Assembly: GCA_958295665.1 (NCBI GenBank)
Contig: OY282558.1
Span: forward strand, 137,186,577 to 137,250,576
DNA length: 64,000 bases
DNA from: Tipula vernalis
Lineage: Eukaryota > Arthropoda > Insecta > Diptera > Tipulidae
Reading direction: 5' to 3'
The position numbers and the translations under genes are program-made. The notes under the pieces are model-generated. The model worked only from the letters and a program-made list of their open reading frames with translations. It ran no database searches and was not told where the DNA came from. Below, piece after piece: positions 1 to 8,971 of the stretch; within the stretch, counting starts at the first letter, position 1, and every line of letters begins with the position of its first letter.

Positions 1-25
1 GTATCAAACTCGAATCTCCTAAATA

Positions 26-410
26 TTGATAGATCCTCAAGAAGTTTGTAATTTTAAAAATTCGAACATTTTTCTAAACAACGTAGGTACAAAATTACAA
101 GAAATTCTAAAAGAGCGGCAATCAGGTTTAAAAAGAAGAAAAGATGAAGGGCTAGACAAAGCCAAAAACTCTCGATCGTCTGAAATACTTGCAGAGTCTC
201 AAGCCCGTAGACAAGCTATACTTATAATAAAGAAGAGACCAAAGAACGAGTGAAACATCGCAGCTCGTAGAGGTCCAAGAAGCAGAAGCTCGCCTTTCAA
301 GTTAAACTAAGGCTTCGTTAGAAACATCTAACGCAGAAGCTAGGCGACAGTGCACAACTCATCATTCGTTAGAGGCATCTCGAGCCCAATTAGATTGCCT
401 GACAGGCGGG
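26..410 (+). pseudogene. Fragment of a repeat-rich TE protein, possibly Helitron N-terminal region
   Basis: Two frames together show a loosely repeated unit of about 14-17 residues: SSEILAESQARRQA near 175-220, then LVEVQEAEARL near 262-295, SLETSNAEARRQ near 315-350 and SLEASRAQL near 370-395. A frameshift and a stop lie between them. Repeated SxExxxAxxRR units of this kind are known upstream of the replication-helicase ORF of insect Helitron-like elements. No Rep or helicase motif is present in the window, so the family assignment is inference. It is truncated at the window start and gives way to mariner DNA by about 620. Confidence 0.3.
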
Positions 411-739
411 GGGAGATGTAATAAGGATAGAATGAGATAGAAGATACCAAAAGCGACTGAACTTAACATGGAGTATCAAAGTGTTTCCTGCGCCCTCTTC
501 TGTTAGATCCACGAAGTCGTAATGGTTTTTTTGAACAAAGATGAAAGACCGCCATTCAAGCTGAACCGTCGAAATTGAGGCTGGTTCAAGATCATTCATC
601 AAAATCAACATTTTAAGTATTAGGGGACAAATAAGTTTTGAGGTTTTTTTGTTCATAACTTCGAGGCTTTATTCAGAGAAATTGGATAGATGAAGAGATT
701 CAGAGAAATGTATTTTATTCAAAGTATTCTCCATCGTTA

Positions 740-2330
740 GCTACAACTTTTTCCCATCTTTCAGGTATTATCGACCCAATTTTTGGCATCTTCGTAAGCA
801 GTGAAGTGTTGCTCGGCCAGGCCATGAGTCATCGACCGGAACAAGTGGTAGTCGGAAGGAGCAATGTCTGGTAAAAACGGCGGGTGGGGTAGAACAACCC
901 ATTGAAGTGCCTCCAAAGTTTCCTTGACGACTTTTGCAACATGTGACCGAGCGTTGTCGTGCTGAAAGATCACTTTGTCATGTCTTTTGGCATATTGTGG
1001 GCGTTTGTGCTTCAATAACGTTCTCCAGTGATGATTTCGTTAGGGCAGAGTAGGTCATACTATATAGATTACTCCGAACTGAACCCACCAGATGCACAGC
1101 ACTAGCTCCTTGCCATGAATATTCGGTTTGGCCGTTGAAGTTGATGCATGACCGGGTTTACCCTACGATTTTTTGCGCTTTTGAATGTCGTAGTGGATCC
1201 ACTTTTCGTTCCCCATCACGATTCGATGCAAAAAACCCTTCCGATTTTGTCTTTGGAGCAGTTGTTCGCACGTGCAAAAACGGCGTTCGACGTCTCTCGG
1301 CTTGATTTCATAGGGAACCCAATTTCTTTGTTTTTGCACCATACCCATGGCCTTGAGACGGTGAATTTGCCATGAATCTTGGTCCAATAACGCCTCCAAC
1401 TTTTAAAACGCAGGGATCGGTACTCTCATATTTTTATCGATGTACTATGTTCCCCATATGGTGGTTTGGCGTCTATTGGAGGGGGAACCAAAGTTGAGTA
1501 GATTAATCTACCAGCTCCATAACCTTCCAGAGGGTGAGCGTCACGTGAGCTGTTCTGGTCATGTCATTAGGCAGCTGCGTGATGGGTACAATTGTGTAAG
1601 GGGTAACCTGTTCACAATTCGCAAGTGAACGTGTTGCCTCCTCGTGTCAACCACTGGTAACCAAGGCCATTTGTCACATTTTTGGCTATTTTGCACAGGC
1701 TAAAGTACGGCGCTAAAGGAAAAAACCTTGACAAAAAACCCTAATCTAAGGTGGAACAGCATATGCCGATGGATGAATGGCTGATAGGTTAATCAGTCCA
1801 AAATATGCGGATTCTGGATACCAGGCACCCTCGAAGAGAACTCGTAAGAGTAAAATCAAACGGAATACGGGGCACGAGTAGGAAAATACGGGAGTGGGTC
1901 AGCCATCTCGAAGTCCTTGGGCTCCAATGCTACCGTCTTTCTAGCGGAACTACATGCTGTAGTAAACATCTAGGAGGGAGAGCAATAAGCCCAGATAGTA
2001 TGTATCACGTACCGGGAGGCAGTATTGTCAGGTTCATTAAGAACCTGAATATTGACTGGCCGGATAATTAAGCTGGGTCCAGCACAATAGATCTTTTAGG
2101 TCGCAGTGCGAGGTGGCCGATCGCCCGCATGGTCCTCCAATAATAATAATAATAATAATAATAATGTTCCCCATATGCTTCACACAGCAATCGATGTCCA
2201 ACAGCTACACTTTTCTAATTTTCTTCAAATTCAAACAAAAAGGCAGCGCTTCCCGCAAATTATATTTTGCTGGCACAAAGGTTGAGATGGTTAGAGCACA
2301 CAAAAATATGTTTCTAACACTTCAACGAAA
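740..2330 (-). pseudogene. mariner transposase, inactivated
   Basis: The N-terminal part is at about 2178-2330 (LLCEAYGE in the HTH region), the rest at 740-1436, split by the nested SIDE. The middle reads NWVPYEIKPRDVERRF, the typical WVPHEL linker. The catalytic triad of a DD34D transposase is partly visible: the first Asp is replaced by Asn (GNEKW, codon at 1208-1210); the second is present in HDNARSH near 965-985; the third in APSDYHLF near 835-855. The helix-turn-helix just before HRLKAMG is shortened by an internal deletion. The C-terminus near 740-790 matches the usual ERWEKVVANDG ending. In life the protein would bind the TIRs and cut and paste at TA; this one could not. Confidence 0.75.
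1461..2163 (+). mobile_element. SIDE copy 1: short non-LTR-type element with (AAT)n tail
   Basis: First of three copies in this window (others at 7677-8424 and 20743-21481). All start at the same base (GTGGTTTGGCGTCTATTG) and end in GGCCCTCCAATAATAAT-type tails. A perfect 14-bp target-site duplication, ATGTTCCCCATATG, lies at 1447-1460 and 2164-2177. One reading (about 1855-1975, with a terminal stop) shows YGSGSAISKSLGSNATVF and AELHAVVNI, the start of an RNase H domain of an I/R1-group retrotransposon. It lacks about 70 bp present in the other two copies near 1830. No protein of its own is intact, so it must have moved with the machinery of another non-LTR element. Confidence 0.75.
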
Positions 2331-2439
2331 TGACACAAACTGATTTACCATGAATATAGTTACAATATGATCCGATGCGATTTAATACTAGTTACGCCAT
2401 CTTTTGTAAATCCCTCAAAACTTATTTGTACACCCAATA

Positions 2440-3430
2440 TTTCGCGTGGTTTATGAGAAAAGCCGAAGCAAAGGAGTTGGAACAAATGTAACGTGCTTTG
2501 TACAAGAAAAACTGTTTTCAATTAAATATCTGGTTTACTCGAAAGTAATGTTGGCCGAAAGTTATGTTAAGCTAAACATAGCACCGTTTTAACTAATTTG
2601 ATTTGCCGTCAGCCTTAGAGTAGAAACAATAAATAGAAGATCCTGATTATAGATGATGCACAAGTGGAGAGAGAACAAAGAAGATTTCCAAAAATGTCCA
2701 GTTAGCCACAGAACCAAATGTTCAACAAAATCTGATTTGATAACATTAGCTCATTCAACGATTGGGACATATGGCCTCAAGGGCTTGGATATGGCCATTC
2801 GTACATATCAAAATACCAGTACTAACACCGTTACAATGATCTTATAATAATCGGGAGACCACACTCGAATCAATGCAGAATAATTTTTCCCTTCTAACGG
2901 TATTTTGCCTAGAAAGGTCAGCTATTAGATTGGCTTTTGAGAGCATTGGGTCAATAGGGAACTGGTCAACCTTGAGAAAAGCCACTAAACTTTTTCCGTG
3001 TTTTGGAGATTTATTAACAATAATAGAAAAGTATTTGGATTTCCGTCGTTAATGGTATATTAGGGATCTACTGCCAACTCACACTCGGATACAATATGTT
3101 ATCTGCTACATCATAAATGTAAATACATATTAATAAATGATGTTGGTATTGGTTGTAAGTTCGCCAAATGTTTCCTTTTTTCAGACGGCATGAAAATATT
3201 TGCCACAACCGCAAAATTATCGGACTGCAAAGCGATCTGGGCAAATTTTGCAACAGGTCATATAACAACAAGATTTTCTTTTCGACTCTTTTTTTTTGTC
3301 GCATTCGCTCTCCAATACTGTTCTGACCTGGAGGTCATATATTATATTAGTAGAATAATTATTCTTCGGATATTACCTTCATTAGACATACCTATTTCAT
3401 TACCGCGAGGGCCTATATATCCTAAAGTAG
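2440..3430. other. Unassigned AT-rich DNA
   Basis: About 1 kb between the mariner and the Jockey-like fragment. Short open frames are present on both strands (for instance 2653-2847 and 3190-3474) but none shows a motif, family resemblance or splice context that I can support. No terminal repeats or tandem repeats were seen. Confidence 0.5.
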
Positions 3431-3433
3431 TTC

Positions 3434-3655
3434 ATGTTGCAGGCGTTTCGACGCTTACCGTATGCTCGTGCTAATCAGTATGTTCTTCCGCCTTACCAGG
3501 ACCGTTGCAATCTACTGTGGTTACAGCGGCTGGATCATCGATGTGATGTAGCATCAGGTGTCTTTTTTCATAACATTTTAAATTCACATATCGTCTGTAA
3601 GCATAGAAGTCTACAGTACAAACCTTATAGCACAAGGGAGTTTGCTAGGTAAGAT
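3434..3655 (+). pseudogene. Jockey-like non-LTR retrotransposon, C-terminal RT fragment
   Basis: The frame reads AFRRLPYARANQYVLPPYQDRC followed by LLWLQRLDHRCDVASGVFF and ILNSHIVC. This matches the conserved region downstream of the RT fingers and palm in Jockey-clade ORF2 proteins (LRxLPW...LPPYExRCxLLxLxxLxxRR...FxxDLLxGxID). The frame is broken at 3655 where the Gypsy element begins. The Jockey reading can be picked up beyond the Gypsy at 7620-7671 and, after the second SIDE, to about 8450, so this is the oldest layer of a nested stack. It is 5'-truncated. Confidence 0.6.
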
Positions 3656-3983
3656 TGTCCGGTTTTTATCGACGGACAGATAAACGAATAAATGGTACCA
3701 CTTATTATTATAATGTTCGTACAAGATAATTAGATTTATATTTTATTCAAAATTATATTTTTATTCAAATACTACTTATCATGAGATACGACGCACTTGT
3801 TCAAAAAATCAAACTCGAAGTTTCTTGTAACATGAGAAAAACAAAACCAAAAATATCCTCTTCGTAAAATACAAAGATCAAAATGGCGTTAGCGGTTTTC
3901 GAGTTCAAAAGTTATTACAGTACAGTGCAAATATATTGACTCATAATCGTCGCAAAATATATTGCAACAATTTTGAGGCCACA
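3656..3983 (-). repeat. 3' LTR of the first Gypsy element
   Basis: It is 328 bp and aligns along its whole length with 7258-7615. The main difference is a 30-bp gap: the other LTR has an extra block with ACACACAATATTTACTAC where this one reads AAATACTACTT. Point differences are moderate, so the insertion is not recent. It keeps the TG...CA termini. Confidence 0.85.
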
Positions 3984-3994
3984 TCACTCCCCTT

Positions 3995-4345
3995 TTAGTT
4001 CGATGGAACGTAACATTGTGGTCGCTTAATAAAGCGCCCAGACCTTGTGATTTGATCAGGAATCACATGAACTATTGGCGAGTTATTAAATGAAATTGTG
4101 GGTTTGTTAGTAGATTTCTGATTCACTATATTCGCAGGTGACTTGCTGAAAGATGATTGTAGTGAAGTTGGCGTGTTTAGATTATTATTTTGTTCTGATA
4201 AAATATCCTCGCTCTCGATATAGCAAGGTTTCAATCGGTTGATCGATATATTAGAATTTTAACCTTTAATTTGAACAGTGAAATATTTCTTGTTTCTATC
4301 TATAACTACGAAAGGACCTTCATGCGGCGTTTGAAATGGAGCTCG
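3995..4345 (-). pseudogene. Gypsy integrase C-terminal region
   Basis: On the minus strand the frame reads PHEGPFVVIDRNKKYFTV, then NISINRLKPCYIESED, and ends RSGRFIKRPQCYVPSN just before the polypurine tract. The GPFxVIxRxxxxFxVxxxGxxxxxSIxRLKPA pattern and the terminal RSGRxIKxPxxY tail are typical of the integrase C-terminus of Gypsy elements. One stop follows the FTVQIKG segment. The catalytic DDE core that should precede it is absent; the sequence jumps from the RNase H/connection region near 4380 straight into this piece, which indicates an internal deletion. Confidence 0.7.
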
Positions 4346-4379
4346 ATATCCCTTTTGGAATGTAAGGCCTGAAAACTGG

Positions 4380-5669
4380 AAACTTCTCTAATTTCACAGA
4401 GTTGTCGCATTCCATAAGCGTCTGCAACTCGTCATCATTTTGTAGTTCTTTTGCAATTTGGCCATAGTCGAAGTTATTATTAATCGTAATTTCATTAATT
4501 CGTGAAAGTGTATCGGCGACGACATTGTCCGCTCTGGATATATGCTGAATATCAGATGTGTACTGTAATATTAGATCAAGATGTCGTAGTTGTCTGGTTG
4601 ATGCCTTTTCTGGATTTTTTTGTGACGCATAAATAGCGGTTTATGGACAGTATACAAAGTGAATTCGCGACCTTCTAAATAATGCCTGAAATTTTTATTG
4701 ATGAGTAAGCTGCTAAGAGTTCACGGTCATATGTACTGTATCGTTTTTGAGTTTCATTCAATTTAGCTGAAAAGAAACTCAACGGCTGCCATGATTCTTT
4801 AACGTATTGTTGGACGACAGCGCCAATTGCATTATTACCGCAAGCTTGGTATTAGTAGACGGATGGTTTAGAAGAGTAGCGCCAACTAACCGTTCTTTAG
4901 AGAGCTCGAAAGCATCCTCAAATTCATTTGACAACTCAATTAAACGTTTATCATTTGTTTTTCGAACCGATCAGTTGCTTATTAAGGACGGCCTGCTCTT
5001 GGGCTGCATGTGGAAGGAATTTCCTATAAAAATTTACCATTACAAGAAAACGACGTAATTCTGATACAGTTTTTGGTTTAGGAAATTGTATGATGGTATC
5101 CACTTTAGTTTTTGATGGTTTAATGCCTAATGATAATATGTCATGACCTAAGAATGTTATGTGTTCCACACCGAACACCGATTTACTAGCATTCATCACA
5201 AGCCAAGCGTCTTTTAAGCGTTCAAATACATTTTGTAGATGTTGTAAATGTTCATCTTCCGATTTTGATGCAATTAGTAGACGAAGCAAAAATCCAAACT
5301 TCTAAAAATAGAATCCATGAGTCTTTGGAAAGATTGCGCAGCGTTTCGTAGCCCCAAAGTCATTCGAGTAAACTCAAATAATCCGGAAGGGGTTCGAATA
5401 GCAGTTTTTGGGATATCACACTCATCAATTGGCACCTGAAAATATGCGCGAACTAGAATAAATATGGAATACTGCACAGGCATATTCCGGCATATTCCGA
5501 GCTCGATCATTTTACGAAATTCTTCTTTCGCGATTTTATACTTTTCAGAATCAAGTCGGCGTGCTCGAGCGACGCATAGAGGACCTGTTGTTTGAATACA
5601 ATGAGTTATACCATGTAGTGCATCATTAACACCGTATTGCTCGACTATTATTTCCGTATTTGTATGCAA
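4380..5669 (-). pseudogene. Gypsy reverse transcriptase and RNase H, broken
   Basis: RT fingers and palm at 5274-5669 show YFQVPIDECDIPKTAIRTP, PSGLFEFTRMTLGLRNA and AQSFQRLMD. The reading then shifts at about 5280, and the YxDD active-site motif has been lost in the shift (FCFVY joins directly to LLIASKSEDEH). RT thumb follows at 4951-5280 (TFLGHDILSLGIKPSKTK, RRFLVMVNFYRKFLPHAA). RNase H lies at about 4480-4870 (LSFFSAKLNETQKRYSTYD, RELLAAYSSIKNFRHYLEG, ending VADTLSRI). The order is standard for Gypsy pol. Without the catalytic aspartates it cannot polymerise DNA. Confidence 0.75.
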
Positions 5670-5894
5670 TAATTACGCAATTCTTGGTGGACATGCACTT
5701 AAAGAAATGGTTGTAATTCCTGTTATATGAAGATTAGAAACATTCGCATTCATTGATAAACATGTTAGGAAATCAATTCATTTTCGATTTTTGATGTCAA
5801 CCAGTAGACCAAAATGCTTAAGAAAATCCGCTCCTATTATTGATGTATTGGTATCTGCCAGAATGAAATTCCAGTGAAAATTTCTACGTAGGCC

Positions 5895-6099
5895 TTAGGT
5901 TACGCAAACTGTTTTGGTACCGTATGTTTTTATCTCAGATTGATTAGCTGCATATAAAAGAAGATCGCTCGGAGTTATTTTGTCGGAATTATATTTGATG
6001 ACAGAAACGCTGGCACCAGAATCAATCAAAAAATTTTGTTTGGCAAACGAATTGGATCTATTTCTCCCGTGTATCCATTGATACACGGGTATCTTTCAT
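5895..6099 (-). pseudogene. Gypsy protease fragment
   Basis: The minus-strand frame reads NFLIDSGASVSVIKYNSD, the retropepsin active-site pattern (hydrophobic, D-S/T-G-A, then VSVI). It lies between gag and RT in the expected order. The match continues to YGTKTVCVT and then decays, with a region 5680-5890 of no clear frame between it and the RT. The catalytic Asp is retained. It would cleave the Gag-Pol polyprotein in an active element. Confidence 0.65.
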
Positions 6100-6103
6100 G
6101 TTT

Positions 6104-6999
6104 TTTGATTGATCTTCATTGTTCGTTGCATCCTTCAAAATCGGTGCCAGGGATCCGCTTTTCGAATTAAGTCTTCTATAAAAGACTGACGGTTTATCGT
6201 CAGTAGTGATAATATGGCGGTTCCAGGCCACATCTTGATCAAAATGGCGGCCATGGAATTCCGCTAGAACACTCTGTCTACATTATAAAAAAACAATAAA
6301 ATTTTCCAAAATTATTGCTAGAATAATTCTATACCAAAATTAACATTAAATTAAGAAAATAGTCCAGTAAGAATATTCCAAAAACATTTAGAACAGTTTT
6401 ATCATAGAAAATTCCATTTTAGTATAGTAAACTTTACGCTATCAAATAACTTTATCTACTTTTCCCTAGATGTCACTGTACAATATATATTTTCGTCAGA
6501 ATGATTGCTTTTTGAGTATTTAATTCCGAATCCGTAACGAATTCCTGTTATAAATCAAAAACATGGTGACGCTTATAACTCCTCTACTCACCGCTAGATC
6601 ACTCTGCCTGCATTCCGTATTCGATCAGAATTCCATGGCCGCCATTTTGATCAAGAAGTGACCTGGAACCGCCATATTATCACTACTATCGTCCCCCATG
6701 GTCAAACTACCGGACAAAAATTGTTTGAGACGGGACTACGTAGACGATGTGTTCCTTTTGATCAAAGCGTTTTCCAGGGTGTCATATTTTTTTCTCCAGT
6801 TTTAGGTGGCGTTGCAATTAAATCAGATATGGCTTCTAAATACATCCTCCTCGATTTTGGATAAGACGATATCAAATTGATCCTCATCAAGGGTCATTTT
6901 GTTTAATCTAAATTGGCCTTCAGCGATTTTGAGCCACAATTCAGCGTTGTGTCTCTAAAATTGCGCTAATTCGATTTTAGCCAGCGTTGCAGAAGTCAT
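6104..6999 (-). pseudogene. Gypsy gag, split by an inverted-repeat element
   Basis: A start codon at 6999 opens MTSATLAKIELAQF, then WLKIAEGQFRLNKMTLDEDQ and FDIVLSKIEEDV, the N-terminal pattern of Gypsy-type Gag (FW...PxLWFxxxExQFxxxxIxxDxxKF). After stops near 6690-6800 the reading reaches FLSGSLTM next to the inverted-repeat element at 6202-6687. If that insert and one copy of its duplication are removed, the frame joins as MGDDKPSVFYRRLNSKSG, a normal Gag motif (lG..kPSxLlrxl). The remaining part continues to about 6104. Confidence 0.65.
6202..6687. mobile_element. 486-bp non-autonomous element with 59-bp terminal inverted repeats
   Basis: The ends 6202-6260 and 6629-6687 are near-perfect inverted repeats (about 2 mismatches in 59), starting AGTAGTGATAATATGGCGG and containing a second AAAATGGCGG block. 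Immediately inside each TIR is a directly repeated block (CCGCTAGA then CACTCTG) at 6261-6284 and 6592-6615. A 6-bp duplication ATCGTC lies at 6196-6201 and 6688-6693, extendable to 7 bp. The insert has no coding capacity that I recognise. I cannot place the superfamily; the TIR start is not clearly hAT, Tc1 or piggyBac. Confidence 0.75.
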
Positions 7000-7257
7000 G
7001 CTTATTGTTTATGAAAAATCGTCGTCTGATGATTCAATTACTATTGTTTCGTGTTCTTGGGTCAGCAGGATTTACCATGTTATTTGTTCGACGAAGACTG
7101 ATGTCCCGTGGACAACATAGGAAATCTGTGAGCTCTACATAAAATTGGTTGTCACCATCGATATTCCACGCAAGAAGTTCGGCCAAACCTTCGACTACAA
7201 ACCAACGATCGCTGTCAAAATCAATTTTATCAATAAGATCACGTCGGTGTCGCCAAA

Positions 7258-7615
7258 AGTCCAGTTTTTATCGACGGACAGATAAACGAATAAATAATAC
7301 CACTTATTATTATAATGTTCATACAAGATAATTAGATTTATATTTTATTCAAATGTCTATTTTTATTCAAATACACACAATATTTACTACACACACAACA
7401 ACTTTACTTATCATGAGATACGACGCACTTGTTTAAGAAGTCAAACTCGAATGTTCTTGTAACATGAGAAAAACAAAACCAAAAATATCCTCTTCGTAAA
7501 ATACAAAGATCAAAATGGCGTTAGCGGTTTCCGAGTTCGAAAGTTAGTACAGTACCGAGCAAATCTATTGACTCACAGCCGTCGCAAAATATATTGCAGC
7601 AATTTTGAGGCCAGA
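7258..7615 (-). repeat. 5' LTR of the first Gypsy element
   Basis: It is 358 bp, homologous to 3656-3983 and 30 bp longer. Both terminal dinucleotides carry a change relative to the other LTR (plus strand starts AGTCCAG where the partner has TGTCCGG, and ends CCAGA where the partner has CCACA). The host duplication AGAT follows at 7616-7619. Confidence 0.85.
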
Positions 7616-7619
7616 AGAT

Positions 7620-7676
7620 CAATCAAGCAGCATTCCAATATGCTTTTGATATAACAGTAAGGCATTAATTTGGATG
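7620..7676 (+). pseudogene. Continuation of the Jockey-like C-terminus
   Basis: Once the Gypsy (3656-7619) is removed, the Jockey fragment continues here with a reading containing FQYAFDITV, reminiscent of the last conserved block of Jockey ORF2 (LFDFNxSxxxF). The second SIDE then interrupts it at 7677, and DNA beginning CATTCATTTTATTAG at 8430 continues the match. This is a short stretch, so the assignment rests mainly on position and on the nesting geometry. Confidence 0.35.
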
Positions 7677-8424
7677 ATGGTTTGGCGTCTATTGGAGGGA
7701 GGGGGACCAAAGTTGAGTAGATTAATCTGCCAGCTCCGTAACCTTCCAGAGTGCGCATCATGTGAGCTGTTCTGGTCTTCTCATTAGGCAGCTGCGTAAT
7801 TGGTACAGTTGTGTAAGGGGTAATCTATTTGCAAGTGTACATGCTGCCTCCTCGTGGCAACCACTGGTAACTAAGGCCATTTGGCACATTTTTGGCAATT
7901 TGCCACAGGCTAAAGTACGGCGCTAAAGGAAAAAACCTTGACAAAAAACCCTAATCTAAGGTGGAACAGCATATGCCGATGGGTGAATGGCTGATAGGTT
8001 AATCAGTTCAAAATATGCGGAGTCTGGATACCAGGCACCCTCCAGTTTTATTTAGCCTTCCTGTAATAAAGCTGGGTGACCTACAGGCGATTTGCAATTC
8101 CCAGCAACTCGTAAGAGTAAAATCAAACGGAATACGGGGCAGGAGTAGGTATATACGGGAGTGGGACAACCCTCTCGAAGTCCTTGGGCTCCAATGCTAC
8201 CGTCTTTCTAGCGGAACTACATGCTGTAGTAAACATCTAAGAGGGAGAGCAATAAACCCAGATAGTATGTACCACGTACCGGGAGGCAGTATTGTCAGGT
8301 TCATTAAGAACCTGAATATTGACTGGACGGATAATTAAGCGGGGTCCAGCACAATAGATCGTTTAGGTGGCAGTGCGAGGTGGCTGATCGCCCGCATGGC
8401 CCTCCAATGATAAAAATAATAATA
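7677..8424 (+). mobile_element. SIDE copy 2
   Basis: It is 748 bp, colinear with the copies at 1461 and 20743, starting TGGTTTGGCGTCTATTG after one changed base and ending in a degenerate AATAATAATAA tail. It contains the segment (TTTTATTTAGCC... to CAATTCCCAG) missing from copy 1. The RNase H remnant reads TEYGAGVGIYGSGTTLSKS and LGSNATVFLAELHAVVNI, better preserved than in copy 1. The flanks AAGGCATTAATTT (7659-7671) and AAGGCATTCATTT (8425-8437) form an imperfect duplication with one mismatch. Confidence 0.75.
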
Positions 8425-8743
8425 AAGGCATTCATTTTATTAGATAAGCCTTATGACACTTTTGTTTGAATGTAAATATTAGGAAATTTGATTATAAATT
8501 TTTCAAAAAAAAATATTCTTTTCAAATGAGAAATTATGAAATCCTAAAATTGAAGAAGTATCTACGAACGATTTCACCAACTTTAATATTTTATTTCAGA
8601 ATTGAAAAAAAAAAAAAAAATTAAATTTAAAGAATTTGTTTACAAGATTAAAGCTTGAAAATTTCTCAAAAACGTTCTAGCTTGAAAATTTTTAGTATTA
8701 ACGCTCATTGACACGAGTCTATGTCGAAGATCATTGTATTCAT

Positions 8744-8961
8744 TCATCTTGTTTTATTTATATTCTCTATTTTCTCATATGAATTATTGTTTACTGCGGT
8801 TACTTTGGATAGTTGGGCACCATAACGATAATCATCCAAAGTGACACGTGGAAATCCGCCGTGGAAATTTTCGATAATTCCAAAGAATGCGAAGTTTGAT
8901 AAAATATCCACAGTGACTTGTAAAGCTTCATTTAATATTACATATTTCCAAACTTTTGAGG
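8744..8961 (-). CDS. Possible terminal exon of an unidentified host gene
   Basis: An open minus-strand segment of about 70 codons of high complexity ends at a TGA or TAG-type stop near 8744. It includes ILNEALQVTVDILSNFAFF, GIIENFHGGFPRVTLDDY and RYGAQLSKVTAV. A possible splice acceptor (CCTCAAAAG) precedes VWKYV at about 8961. It has none of the repeats or motifs of the surrounding TEs and stands out against very AT-rich DNA. I do not recognise the protein. It could be a real last exon, an unfamiliar TE fragment, or chance. Confidence 0.3.
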
Positions 8962-8971
8962 TTAAAGTCAA

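Larger units (their letters stand above)
620..2437 (-). mobile_element. mariner element (mellifera-like), nearly complete, with a nested SIDE
   Basis: Both ends carry the same terminal inverted repeat: plus strand 620-650 reads TTAGGGGACAAATAAG and the complement of 2408-2437 reads TTGGGTGTACAAATAAG, each followed by TTTGAGG. TA dinucleotides flank both (618-619 and 2438-2439), as expected for mariner. The transposase lies on the minus strand. A 703-bp SIDE plus its 14-bp duplication sits inside, so the mariner itself is about 1.1 kb, close to family size. The transposase has a small internal deletion, stops and a lost catalytic Asp, so the copy is dead. Confidence 0.8.
3656..7615 (-). mobile_element. 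Gypsy-type LTR retrotransposon, degenerate, with both LTRs
   Basis: Two LTRs (3656-3983 and 7258-7615) flank gag and pol remnants on the minus strand. A 4-bp duplication AGAT lies at 3652-3655 and 7616-7619. In element orientation the LTR begins TGTGGCCTCAAAAT and ends CCGGACA. A polypurine tract AAAAGGGGAGTGA (complement of 3984-3996) adjoins the 3' LTR, and a primer-binding site resembling the tRNA-Arg type (TGGCGACAC..., about 7240-7256) adjoins the 5' LTR. The integrase core and the RT active-site motif are missing, and gag is interrupted by a 486-bp inverted-repeat element. Confidence 0.85.

Noticed and set aside
1148..1375. Open plus-strand frame over the mariner
   Set aside because: It is the reverse-strand shadow of the minus-strand transposase; the coding signal (WVPYEIKPRD) is on the other strand.
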